From the NCBI RefSeq assembly GCF_001038455.1, contig NZ_LDUY01000006.1, forward strand, positions 1 to 64,000: 64,000 nt of DNA, written 5' to 3'. The stretch's first letter is position 1; each line of letters begins with the position of its first letter. Under the pieces are notes generated by a model, which saw only the letters and a list, made by a program, of their open reading frames with translations, was not told the origin of the DNA and ran no database searches. Position numbers and translations under genes: made by a program. The stretch is from Fructobacillus sp. EFB-N1. GTDB lineage: Bacteria > Bacillota > Bacilli > Lactobacillales > Lactobacillaceae. Shown piece after piece: positions 50,240-59,341 of the stretch.

Positions 50240-51574
50240 TTAAAGGAGGTCGCCGATGGCAGAATAACCAATGGTTGGGAAAATTGTCACCAAACGACTG
50301 AGTTGTGCTGGTGTGTACGCGAATTCAATGGCAGGCAAGAGGGCGTTAATAACATCCTCTGCATGTTCTGAAATTTCGATTGCACCAACCAAGTGCTTTT
50401 CCTTGTCATAAATCAATGAAAGGTGGCCTTCTTTTTCATAGTCGACCATGCGATACCAGTCATCCATGACATCCTTTTCAACGACATCATATTGGTCAGG
50501 GTGAGCGGCAGCTTCATCGAGTGTTACGCCGGCTTGGGCTAAACGAGGGGTCGTGAAGACCGTTGTCCCGATGGCTGGATAGTTGATGACTTTGTCATCT
50601 TGGCCTAAGAGGCGCTTGGCAACATACTGGGACTCAAATGTTGCCGTTGGGGTCAACTTTGGTTGGGCCTTCTTCACTACGTCACCGGTTGCATAAATAT
50701 TCGGCACGGCTGTTTGGAGGTATTCGTTAACCGTAATCCCGGCCTTGTCGAATTCGATTCCCAGATCTTCCAGACCAAGGTCGGCAGTGTTTGGTGTGCG
50801 ACCGGTAGCATCCATGACGTAATCGGCTTCATAGGTACCGGTTGAAGTTTTAACGGCAAAGCCAGAAGTAACTTGTTCGACACTTTCAGTTTGGCTATTC
50901 TTGACGAATGTAATGCCTTGTTTTTCAAGGGCTTGCACCAAGGCATCACTATAGCGTTGGTTAAATTCAGGTAAAGCGCGGTCAGAACGGAGAATAACAG
51001 TGACGGCAACGCCTGCAGCGTTCATCATTGCTGCGCTTTCGAGGCCGATATAGCCTGCCCCAATAATGACCATTTTGTCGGGCGCCTGGTCTAATGACAG
51101 GAAGTCCTTTGAATCATGAAGGTACTCAGCACCGGGGATGTCCAAGCGATTGGAGTGCATACCAGTGGCAATCACGATGTTTTCGGCTGTAACGGTTTGA
51201 TCACCGATTGTCACAGTGTGGGCGTCGGCTAAGCGACCAGCACCGAAGTAGAACTTGATGCCCAATTCTTCCATCCCGCCTTGGATGGCGTTTGGGAAGA
51301 TGGCGATGATTTCCTTTTTACGGGCCATGTTCTTGGTCCAGTCAATGTCGCCGCTACCTGAAACAATGCCGTTTGAAGCACGTAATTCACGTTGTAAGGA
51401 AACTGCGTTTTCCAGGATAACTTTGGCGTTGCAACCCCAGTTTGGACAAGTTCCGCCGACCTTTTCTTTTTCGACAAAGGCGACTGTTTTACCGGCCTGA
51501 GCCAAAAGCGGTGCACCATCAAAGGCCCCGTGGCCGGCCCCGAGGTACAAAACGTCGTAATCGTATGCTGTCAT
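50240..51574 (-). CDS. FAD-dependent pyridine nucleotide-disulfide oxidoreductase (Gor/MerA-like)
   Basis: A 444-residue flavoprotein. LGAGHGAFDGAPLLAQAGKTVAFVE-type FAD loop, redox pair in GGTCPNWGCNAK, NAD(P) loop VIIGAGYIGLESAA, and second FAD block NIYATGDVV. The dimer end, where glutathione and lipoamide reductases carry His-Pro and Glu as catalytic base, reads TIFPTIGYSAIGDLL with no His. It may therefore not be a classical glutathione reductase. Single-gene unit. Confidence 0.85.
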   Translation of the reverse strand: MTAYDYDVLYLGAGHGAFDGAPLLAQAGKTVAFVEKEKVGGTCPNWGCNAKVILENAVSLQRELRASNGIVSGSGDIDWTKNMARKKEIIAIFPNAIQGGMEELGIKFYFGAGRLADAHTVTIGDQTVTAENIVIATGMHSNRLDIPGAEYLHDSKDFLSLDQAPDKMVIIGAGYIGLESAAMMNAAGVAVTVILRSDRALPEFNQRYSDALVQALEKQGITFVKNSQTESVEQVTSGFAVKTSTGTYEADYVMDATGRTPNTADLGLEDLGIEFDKAGITVNEYLQTAVPNIYATGDVVKKAQPKLTPTATFESQYVAKRLLGQDDKVINYPAIGTTVFTTPRLAQAGVTLDEAAAHPDQYDVVEKDVMDDWYRMVDYEKEGHLSLIYDKEKHLVGAIEISEHAEDVINALLPAIEFAYTPAQLSRLVTIFPTIGYSAIGDLL

Positions 51575-51847
51575 TTTCTAGATTCCTCCTAAGTTGAAAG
51601 CTTAATACGATTATCTCACAGTTTCTTTTGGAAATGAAATTTAAACTATACCAAATTGTCGTTTTCTTTACATGTTCAACTCATGATCTCAATAAAGAAA
51701 AAGGGTCTGTAAAGATAAAGATAAAGAGTAAAGAAAAAAGCCCATACCAACGTTAGTAGATGGCCCCATAGTTTCGTTATCCTAATCTTTGGTTTTTCAT
51801 CAGTTGGTCAAGGCTTTTTATTTTTGTTGCTTCTTGTCTTGCGTCAA
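51575..51847. other. intergenic region with long imperfect hairpin
   Basis: No gene. On the minus strand GCCTTGACCAAC (near 51814) and GTTGGTATGGGC (near 51740) pair with two mismatches, followed by six T at about 51737-51732, forming a terminator for the ECF gene with a loop of about 50 bases. Confidence 0.5.
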
Positions 51848-52339
51848 TTAGTTTAAGGCCAGGCGTTTTGACAAAGCGGGACGAACGACTAGGGCAATGA
51901 TTAGACCAAAGGCACATTGGGCTATGTTACCGATGATCGAAGCAAAGCCTGTCGCCCAGCTGTGTGAAAGGAAGGCTGTGGCAAAGAAGTAGCCGACAAC
52001 CATGACAAAGGAAGCCACGATAACGGCAATCGTTTGGCTCATCACTGATTTCTTAGTGCCAATCAATCCAGCCAAGTAACCCTCTAAGCCGTGAATGACC
52101 AAGGAGAAGGGAGCCCAGGCAGCATAGCCAGCTAAAAGATCCAAGAGCAAACCGGATAAACCACCAACAATCATTCCTGAACGGGCACTACCCAATAGCG
52201 CCACTAAGAAAATGCCGGCTTCCACTAAGTTGACATAGCCACCTGGCGTTGGAATTCGCACCACATAAGAAAGGGCGAGGTTTAAAGCAGTAATCACGGC
52301 CAAAGTCGTGATGGTTTTGGTAGTAAAGTATTTATTCAT
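51848..52339 (-). CDS. ECF-type transporter S component (vitamin uptake)
   Basis: A 163-residue protein with about six helices. RIPTPGGYVNLVEAGIFLVALLG and GGLSGLLLDLLAGYAAWAPFSLVIHGLEGYLAGLIG are typical S-component patterns, with helix 1 Ala residues for docking on the shared EcfT. The vitamin cannot be read from sequence; no riboswitch is visible before the gene. The start at 52339 follows GGAGAG by 9 bases; 52345 is too close. The shared ECF module is not in this window. Confidence 0.78.
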   Translation of the reverse strand: MNKYFTTKTITTLAVITALNLALSYVVRIPTPGGYVNLVEAGIFLVALLGSARSGMIVGGLSGLLLDLLAGYAAWAPFSLVIHGLEGYLAGLIGTKKSVMSQTIAVIVASFVMVVGYFFATAFLSHSWATGFASIIGNIAQCAFGLIIALVVRPALSKRLALN

Positions 52340-52504
52340 AATCATCTCTCCATGTATTTCATAATAATAGGAATATTATAGCAAGGATTTCAATGAATAA
52401 AAAAGACAGTTTTCTTTCAGTTATCCGACAAAATCAGGAAATGGTATGGTTAATTTTTCAAACAATTTCTAGTGAACACTTGCACTGGTTTCTAGCCTTT
52501 GTGT

Positions 52505-52510
52505 TATAAT
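52505..52510 (+). promoter_or_regulatory. extended -10 of gapA
   Basis: TGTTATAAT is an extended consensus -10 (TATAAT 52505-52510), about 45 bases before the gapA start. Confidence 0.65.
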
Positions 52511-52555
52511 GTCCTTGTTGACATAAGTCAAAAAATTAATTGGAGGTCTACACAC

Positions 52556-53566
52556 ATGACTGTGAAGATTGGTATTAATGGATTCGGTCGGATTGGTCGT
52601 TTGGCATTCCGTCGTATCTTGGAACTTGGCGACTCAGCAGCTGATGTTGAAGTTGCAGCCATCAACGATTTGACTAGCCCATCAATGTTGGCATACTTGT
52701 TGAAGTATGACTCAACTCATGGAACTTTGGATGCTGAAGTTTCTGCTGATGAAACTGGTATCGTGGTTAACGGTAAGCATTACACTGTTTATGCAGAACG
52801 CGATGCAAAGAACATTCCTTGGGTTAAGAACGATGGTGTTGAATATGTATTGGAAGCTACTGGTTTCTATACTTCAGCCGAAAAGTCACAAGCCCACTTG
52901 GACGCAGGTGCTAAGAAGGTTTTGATCTCAGCTCCAGCTGGTGATGTACCAACTGTTGTTTATGGTGTAAACCAAGACATCTTGAAGGCTGACGACAAGA
53001 TCGTTTCAGCTGGTTCATGTACTACACAGTCATTGGCTCCAATGGCTCGTGTATTGCAAGACCAATTTGGTGTTGAAGTGGCAACGATGACTACTATCCA
53101 CGCCTTTACTTCAACTCAAATGATTTTGGATGGACCTAAGTCAAAGAAGTTCCGTTCAAACCGTACTGCTTCAGTAAACACTATCCCTCACTCAACTGGT
53201 GCTGCTAAGGCTATTGGCCTTGTTGTTCCAGAATTGAAGGGTAAGGTTGACGGTCACGCACAACGTGTTGCCGTTGTTGATGGCTCTGTTACTGAATTGA
53301 CTTCTGTTTTGTCAAAGAAGGTTTCAGCAGACGAAATCAACGCAGCTATGAAGGCAGCTTCATCTGACTCATTTGGTTACAATGAAGACGAAATTGTTTC
53401 ATCAGACATCATTGGTGACACTCACGGTGCTACTTTCGATGCTACTCAAACACAAATCGTTGAAGCCGGTGACAAGCAATTGGTTAAGACTGTTTCATGG
53501 TACGACAACGAATACGGTTTCACTTCAAACATGATCCGTACTTTGTTGCACTTTGCAAACGTATAA
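52556..53566 (+). CDS. gapA: glyceraldehyde-3-phosphate dehydrogenase, type I
   Basis: A 336-residue glycolytic enzyme. [13 protein letters not shown] is the NAD loop, [14 protein letters not shown] holds the catalytic Cys, HAFTSTQ the catalytic His and [12 protein letters not shown] the C-terminal NAD block. The almost universal SCTTN motif has Gln for Asn here. Codon use is the most biased in the window, as expected for a very highly expressed gene. GGAGG lies 9 bases before the ATG at 52556. Terminator follows. Confidence 0.95.
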   Translation: MTVKIGINGFGRIGRLAFRRILELGDSAADVEVAAINDLTSPSMLAYLLKYDSTHGTLDAEVSADETGIVVNGKHYTVYAERDAKNIPWVKNDGVEYVLEATGFYTSAEKSQAHLDAGAKKVLISAPAGDVPTVVYGVNQDILKADDKIVSAGSCTTQSLAPMARVLQDQFGVEVATMTTIHAFTSTQMILDGPKSKKFRSNRTASVNTIPHSTGAAKAIGLVVPELKGKVDGHAQRVAVVDGSVTELTSVLSKKVSADEINAAMKAASSDSFGYNEDEIVSSDIIGDTHGATFDATQTQIVEAGDKQLVKTVSWYDNEYGFTSNMIRTLLHFANV

Positions 53567-53581
53567 TCATTTATATAAAGG

Positions 53582-53608
53582 AAGAACGCTTCGGCGTTCT
53601 TTTTTTGT
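53582..53608 (+). terminator. terminator of gapA
   Basis: AAGAACGC, TTCG tetraloop, GCGTTCTT and T run. Confidence 0.92.
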
Positions 53609-53746
53609 GCAAACAATCTAATTTAAACAGATACAATAGAAACAAATGTGTACATAAAGAAATATATTTGATACAATGTTCTCGAGTTAACAAGGAGAAG
53701 TTTTAAAATGATGATGATTCATTAGTTGAAATGGAGGGCTATTTTC

Positions 53747-55850
53747 ATGAAGTATAACAAGATGCAATTGACGAAAGTTAACGAACGTAAGGTTCTGAAA
53801 AAAGTCAAGAAGAATTGGGTAGTGCTTTCAATATCAGCTTTTGCCGTTGCTGGTGGCCTTACTTTTGCTAGTGAGGGGTTGACCACACCGGCTTTTGCTG
53901 ATGGAAATGCATCCATTCAGACTAACAATCAGGTACAAACTTTTAATTATACTGATTTAGCCAAAGAAGGAATTGTGAAGACCGATAGTATTACGTGGTC
54001 ATACCAAGACGGACAACAAATTCCAACCGGGACTTTTGATTCATTGCGTGGCAATGGTGGCACTTCTTCGGTGACCTTTACAATCAATGCCAATCAGACT
54101 CTGAAGCAAGGTGATACCATCAGCATCCCACTTTCGACCAATATCGCTAATCAGCCAGATATGCAGACTTTTAGCGTGTCAAATTTTAATAGTCAGGTTA
54201 TCGAAAGTGCAACGAAATCGGTATTATCAACTAGTGTCTCTTATGATGCGGCTAGTCAAACGATTCGATTGCCCTTGAATGGATCTAGCTATGACTCCAG
54301 TCGTGCTCATCAGATTACTTTGAACTTTAATACGGTTTCTGGATCAGTTTTTCCAAAGTCCGCTGGCAATGGCACTGATTTATCCATTAGCGAAACGGTG
54401 GCGGATCAAACACATACCTATTCCTGGGCTGCTAAGCCAACACAAGCAAACTACCAGGAAAATAATACGCCACAGCAGATGAAGGGTAACGTTGCTGATG
54501 TGAGTTCAAGTGGTGTTTCAGCGCGGACAACGATTACGAATACAGATGGACTGCCCTTTACTCAGCCAGTTATTCTAAATGACGGAAAAGATTATATTCA
54601 AACAATCGATATTAAGGCAACAGCCTCTTCTCAGGGAAAGGTGACACCGGTCTATATCGAAGATGGTGGCTATTTCTGGCCTCATTTGGCATCAGCTAGT
54701 GGCTACGGACCAGCGACCGAGGAAGCGGGTTGGACCGATCAGGCAGCAAGTAATAATGGTAGCACCTCAAATGCGGTTGGGGGTGCACAGGTTGCGTGGA
54801 CAAGCAAGGTTGACGGGGGTCAACCTGCAGCTAATCAGTATTCAGTATTCAGTGGTACGTGTATCAGATAATGAATTGAAAGTAATTATTAATTATGGCC
54901 CTTCGCAATATTATAAGTTAACGAAAGACCAATTTGAGCACGTAATTAAGTCTCAATATGCCAGTGTTTCTGACGATGTGATCGCACAAATGGAAAGCAA
55001 GTATGGGGATGGCCAGGGAAATGTTTATTTCCCATTTACTGTTTTAAGTAATTTTAAAGCGATTAATCCTAATAACGACAATCAACAGGTTCGCTACGAT
55101 ATTACTTTTTCTGATAACAAGGGTTTCTATGATAAGAAAACGCCTGTTTACACTAATGCAATTCTACACAATACTGCGAGTGGTCAGACGATGGTCACAA
55201 CGCGTTACGTGGATGAAAATGGCAATCAATTAGCACCAAATGATGATACCCTTGGCTTTATGACTAAAGATAACTTTTCGGCAGATAGCTTATCGATTGA
55301 TGGTTATACTCTAGACGAGAACAAGCTACCCGAAGGGGCTGTGAAGAATAGCGATGGTTCATACAGTGTCAATGGTACGTATAGCAAGGATGATGCGACG
55401 TATACTTATGTTTATAAGGCTAATACGACGAACACGAACCCTACTCCTGATCCATCAACTAGTACCACACCTTCTAATAATGGGGGTGGATCGGAAAGTG
55501 CTAGTGAATCAGCAAGCACCAGTGCATCAACCAGTACGAGCCAGTCTGAGTCAGCTAGTGCCAGTGCATCAACAAGTGCAAGTACCTCAACCAGTACGAG
55601 TCAACATGAATTAGTGAGTGCCAGTGTTCCAGTACAGACTAGCTCAGTGGCACCGGTGGACAATCCGAGTGCATTAGTCCAACCAGATCAAACAGTGACA
55701 GCTGTGACACCTTCATCTGTTTCACAGGCATCATCAGTTTTCCCACAAACAGGCAAGCAGCATGAGAGTGACAAGGACGCTTTTGCTTTGGCAGCTTTGG
55801 GTTTGTCTTCAGCGGTGTACTTTTTCGCACTAGGCAAGAACAAAAAGTAA
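53747..55850 (+). pseudogene. cell-wall anchored MucBP-type adhesin, out of frame by a 7-bp tandem duplication
   Basis: First frame (53747-54871): long signal with NWVVLSISAFAVAGG and AFA cleavage site, then a beta-rich adhesion region. Second frame (from about 54853): rest of that domain, a MucBP domain (TTRYVDENGNQLAPNDD ... TYTYVYKA), a Ser-rich repeat region (about 55490-55610) and sortase motif FPQTG with hydrophobic tail and GKNKK. The frames part at two adjacent copies of CAGTATT (54836-54842, 54843-54849); removing one gives a 698-residue continuous protein. GGAGGG precedes the start. Confidence 0.85.
54835..54852 (+). repeat. 7-bp tandem repeat that breaks the adhesin frame
   Basis: TCAGTAT is repeated 2.6 times without mismatch. 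A third-frame shift of +1 results from the extra 7 bases. Confidence 0.85.
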
Positions 55851-55867
55851 GATGATAATATTAAATC

Positions 55868-55902
55868 AAAAGAGCACCCGTGCTTTACGGGCGCTCTTTT
55901 TG
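55868..55902 (+). terminator. terminator of adhesin gene
   Basis: AAAAGAGCACCCGT, loop, ACGGGCGCTCTTTTT. Confidence 0.88.
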
Positions 55903-55997
55903 ACTGAACCACTGCAAAATCAGCCTCTTGTAACCGACCTTGCTTGTGCTCTCGTGGTAGACTGGGTTATACGAACAAGAAGAACATGAGGGCCAAG

Positions 55998-56810
55998 ATG
56001 CAAGTTGCTATTTCGTCAGATAATCATTTGGATTTAAATAAGGTTGAAAACGAGTGGGCACTGGAGCAACAAGCCGCCTACCTGCAAAAAAATCAGATTG
56101 AGGTTTATGTCATTGCCGGGGATCTGTTTAATCGCTTTGATAAGACATTAGACTTTGCCCGCGACTTGCAGCGACGGTTAGGGCCGGCCACGGCAATCCG
56201 CTTTTTGGCCGGCAATCATGAAATGGGGGCGGGGGTCAGTTACCAGGAGTTGGAAAGTCCGGTGGATGACCTTTATTTCCACCATAAGACTCTTGATGTG
56301 GGTTCGGCCCGTTTGATTGGTAATAATGGCTGGTATGATTATAGTTTTGACCAAAACCAGCATAGTGTTGCGGAAATCACACGCTTCAAGCGTGAATTTT
56401 GGTATGATCGACGGATTGAACAGCCGATGACCGATCCAGAAAGGTTGGCCATTAACTTAAATCAGATGAAACAGGATATCAAAGAAGCAAAGAAGGTGGG
56501 GAAAACTCCAATCTTAATTAACCATTTTGCCCAGGAACAGGCCTTTATTGATCAAATGCCGTTTCGCATGGAACGGCTGGATGTGCTGCGGTCCTTTCTA
56601 GGCAGCCAGGCCGTTGGCGATTTAGCGGTGGTCAATCAGGTTCAGGCTGCCATTTCTGGCCACTTGCACCTTCATATGCAGGCGTTGCCCATTCAGCAAA
56701 CGACCTTTTATAACGCTTCGGTTGGTTATCGGACTCGTCGAGTCAAAGAATGGTTTAGTCATGACTTTATGACGGAGTGGCAAAATCGTTTGATTGTTCT
56801 CGACGTTTGA
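55998..56810 (+). CDS. metallophosphoesterase family protein
   Basis: A 270-residue calcineurin-like phosphoesterase. The five metal motifs are visible: SSDNHLD (Asp-x-His), IAGDLFNR (Gly-Asp), LAGNHEM (Gly-Asn-His-Glu), ILINHF (His) and SGHLHLH (Gly-His-x-His). The substrate (phosphodiester, nucleotide or protein) is not evident. The ATG at 55998 follows GAGGG; the ATG at 55986 is possible. Transcribed alone, before the fab operon. Confidence 0.82.
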   Translation: MQVAISSDNHLDLNKVENEWALEQQAAYLQKNQIEVYVIAGDLFNRFDKTLDFARDLQRRLGPATAIRFLAGNHEMGAGVSYQELESPVDDLYFHHKTLDVGSARLIGNNGWYDYSFDQNQHSVAEITRFKREFWYDRRIEQPMTDPERLAINLNQMKQDIKEAKKVGKTPILINHFAQEQAFIDQMPFRMERLDVLRSFLGSQAVGDLAVVNQVQAAISGHLHLHMQALPIQQTTFYNASVGYRTRRVKEWFSHDFMTEWQNRLIVLDV

Positions 56811-56953
56811 GGGCAATCAAACGATTTCGAAATGAAATGTGGAATAAGTATCTCTCTCACACTATGTCGGGCATTACAGTACGAGGCTGTGAAAGGGCTG
56901 ATTTTTAATAATTAATATAGGTAGAAAGTGTTAAAATGAGTTGAGAAACGCTA

Positions 56954-56975
56954 ATAGTTTGACTATCGAAATATT
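56954..56975. promoter_or_regulatory. FabT operator over fab operon -35
   Basis: ATAGTTTGACTATCGAAATAT resembles the FabT box (AGTTTGA-n-TATCAAA type dyad). It covers the -35 TTGACT (56959-56964), which pairs with TAGACT (56982-56987) over a 17-base spacer. The repressor is encoded in the operon. Confidence 0.8.
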
Positions 56976-57048
56976 AACTGTTAGACTGTTTTTATTGTGA
57001 ATTGAAGTTAACTAGGGCCATTCTCGGCCATTAAGAAAGGAAACCCTA

Positions 57049-57492
57049 ATGCCAGTACTGACTACGACTGAAATTATGGACCTCATTCCAAACCGTTACC
57101 CAATCATCTATATGGACTACGTTGAAGAAATGGTTCCTGACGAATCAATCGTTGCTGTTAAGAACGTGACGATTAACGAACAATTCTTCCAAGGACATTT
57201 TCCTGGTAACCCAGTGATGCCCGGTGTCTTGATTATTGAGTCATTGGCGCAAGCAGCGTCAATCTTGATTTTGTCATCACCACAATTTAAAGGCAAGACA
57301 GCCTACATGACAGGTATCAATGATGCCAAGTTCAAGAAGATGGTTGTTCCTGGTGATGTTTTGAAGTTACATGTTACATTTGGCAAGGTTCGAGAGAACA
57401 TGGGGACCGTTATGGTCACGGCTAAGGTCAATGATAAGGTCGCAACCAGCGCGGAACTAATGTTCGTGGTGGCACCTGATGAGCAAAACTGA
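57049..57492 (+). CDS. fabZ: 3-hydroxyacyl-ACP dehydratase FabZ (first gene of fab operon)
   Basis: A 147-residue hot-dog dehydratase. The catalytic His is in QGHFPGNPVMPG and the Glu in LIIESLAQAA. It dehydrates 3-hydroxyacyl-ACP; in lactic acid bacteria one of two FabZ copies may isomerise to make unsaturated chains. The other copy starts at 63866. AAAGGAAA precedes the ATG. It overlaps fabT by 14 bases. Confidence 0.93.
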   Translation: MPVLTTTEIMDLIPNRYPIIYMDYVEEMVPDESIVAVKNVTINEQFFQGHFPGNPVMPGVLIIESLAQAASILILSSPQFKGKTAYMTGINDAKFKKMVVPGDVLKLHVTFGKVRENMGTVMVTAKVNDKVATSAELMFVVAPDEQN

Positions 57493-57949
57493 GCTGGCTA
57501 ACCAGCAGGTCAACATCAAGCAAATCAATCATGATTTGATGGAGATGTTTGCCAATGTTGTTTGGGTGGAGGAGTATGAGCTCAAGCAGAGCCCCTTTTC
57601 GGCCTTGACGGTCAAAGAAGTGCACACGATTTATGCTATCTCCATGTACGAGGAAAAAACTGCCTCGCAGGTGGCTAAGGCTGTCCACCTGAGTCCAAGT
57701 GCGATGACCACGGCCATCGATCGCTTAGTTGATAAGGGGTATGTCGAGCGTCGTCGATCAAAGGAAGATAAGCGGGTGGTGAAATTAGGTTTGACCCATC
57801 AAGGGCGAATCTTATACCGGGCGCACCAAGCGTTTCACTTTAAGGTAACCAAGGCTTTGTTGGACGATATGTCCATTGAAGAAGCGTTAGCGATGGAACG
57901 GGCGGTACATAACTTACAAGCTTACTTGAAGGCCTTAATTGATAGTTAG
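57479..57949 (+). CDS. fabT: MarR family repressor FabT of fatty-acid synthesis
   Basis: A 156-residue winged helix protein: LTVKEVHTIYAISMYEEKTASQVAKAVHLSPSAMTTAIDR is the helix-turn-helix and RRRSKEDKRVVKLGLT the wing, typical of MarR. Position as second gene of the fab operon and the FabT box upstream identify it. FabT represses fab genes when bound to acyl-ACP, so the operon is autoregulated. Start overlaps fabZ. Confidence 0.9.
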   Translation: MSKTELANQQVNIKQINHDLMEMFANVVWVEEYELKQSPFSALTVKEVHTIYAISMYEEKTASQVAKAVHLSPSAMTTAIDRLVDKGYVERRRSKEDKRVVKLGLTHQGRILYRAHQAFHFKVTKALLDDMSIEEALAMERAVHNLQAYLKALIDS

Positions 57950-57971
57950 GCGAACGGGATTGTGAAAAATT

Positions 57972-58946
57972 ATGGAAAACATTAAGATTGTCACCACGGC
58001 GATGCAAGTGCCAGAACGAGTGGTGACAAATGATGAACTAACGGAATTGATGGATACCAGTGATGAATGGATTTACCCACGGACTGGTATTCACCAACGT
58101 CACGTTGTGACAACTGAGAATACATCAGACTTGGCAACGAGTGTTGCCAAAAAGTTATTGGAACAATCAGGTTGGGGTGCCGCTGATTTGGACTTTATTA
58201 TCGTGGGGACGATGTCACCCGATGCCCTTTCGCCTCATACAGCTGCGATTGTGCAAGGGAATATTGAAGCACCAAACGCTTTTGCTTTTGATTTGAATGC
58301 GGCTTGTTCTGGCTTCGTTTACGGCATGTCCGTTGCCTCTTCTTTTCTTTCATCTGGTCGTTACCAGAAGGGGATGTTTATTGGAGCGGAAGTGCTGTCA
58401 AAGCTGGTTGACTGGAAAGACCGGACGGTTTCTGTCTTATTCGGTGATGGCGCTGGTGGTGTTTTGCTTGAGAAGACAGACGAACCGGCTGGCTTGATTG
58501 CAGAAGAATTGCGGTCATTTGGTGACCGCGGTCAAGCAATCTTGACTGGCCGCTTCGCCAACAAGAATGCCTTTGCTGGTGAGATTTCACCACTCGATCC
58601 ATACTTCCACCAGGAGGGTCGGAGCGTTTATAGCTTTGCCACGCGTGAAGTGCCTAAGGTGATGAAGAAGGCTTTGGAAAAAGCTGGACTTGAAGCCGAC
58701 GACGTTGACTTTTACTTGGCTCACCAGGCCAACAAGCGCATCGTCGAATCCATGGCGAAAAACTTTGGCCAACCAATGGACAAGTTCCCAACAAACATGG
58801 AAGAATATGGCAACACATCGGCCGGTTCAACGGCCATCCTGCTCGACGAATTGCGTCGCAGTGGTCAGATTAAGCCCGGCATGAAGATTGCCTTTGTCGG
58901 CTTTGGCGGCGGTCTGGCGATTGGCGTCCAAATTTGGCAACTTTAA
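57972..58946 (+). CDS. fabH: 3-oxoacyl-ACP synthase III (operon copy)
   Basis: A 324-residue KAS III that starts fatty-acid chains from acetyl-CoA and malonyl-ACP. Triad: Cys in NAACSGFVYG (about 113), His in LAHQANKRIVE and Asn in YGNTSAGS. Between fabT and acpP as in other Lactobacillales. A second copy is at 28959. Confidence 0.94.
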   Translation: MENIKIVTTAMQVPERVVTNDELTELMDTSDEWIYPRTGIHQRHVVTTENTSDLATSVAKKLLEQSGWGAADLDFIIVGTMSPDALSPHTAAIVQGNIEAPNAFAFDLNAACSGFVYGMSVASSFLSSGRYQKGMFIGAEVLSKLVDWKDRTVSVLFGDGAGGVLLEKTDEPAGLIAEELRSFGDRGQAILTGRFANKNAFAGEISPLDPYFHQEGRSVYSFATREVPKVMKKALEKAGLEADDVDFYLAHQANKRIVESMAKNFGQPMDKFPTNMEEYGNTSAGSTAILLDELRRSGQIKPGMKIAFVGFGGGLAIGVQIWQL

Positions 58947-59001
58947 CTAAAAAATAAAAAATCAGAATTGCGGTGTAGTAGACTGCACCGTAAAAATCCA
59001 A

Positions 59002-59015
59002 CGTATTGCAATACG
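59002..59015. promoter_or_regulatory. 14-bp perfect palindrome before acpP
   Basis: CGTATTGCAATACG reads the same on both strands, 26 bases before the acpP start. Could be an operator or a small RNA hairpin; a further GGTG/CACC pairing lies just upstream. Confidence 0.4.
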
Positions 59016-59040
59016 AACATCTATATAGGAGAGCATGCTC

Positions 59041-59283
59041 ATGACTAACGAAGAAATTTTTGACAAGGTTAAGGAAATTTTGATCGACCAATTCGATTTG
59101 GAAGATTCAGAAGTTTCATTGACTACTAACATGACTGATGACATCGATGCTGATTCATTGGACTTGTTCGAAGTTTTGAACCGTGTCGAAGACGACTTCG
59201 ACATCAAGTTGGAAGAAACTGAAGAAGTTAAGACTGTTCAAGACTTGGTTAACAAGATCAAGGACCAACTTGACAAGAAGTAA
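59041..59283 (+). CDS. acpP: acyl carrier protein
   Basis: An 80-residue acidic four-helix protein. The phosphopantetheine Ser is in DIDADSLDLFEV. It carries growing chains through the pathway. The ATG at 59041 follows AGGAG by about 8 bases; 59035 is too close. Strong codon bias. Confidence 0.94.
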   Translation: MTNEEIFDKVKEILIDQFDLEDSEVSLTTNMTDDIDADSLDLFEVLNRVEDDFDIKLEETEEVKTVQDLVNKIKDQLDKK

Positions 59284-59341
59284 GCATCAAGCGGTTTTTA
59301 ACCGCATACATACAGATAGATAAAATAAAGAGGCAGAGATT

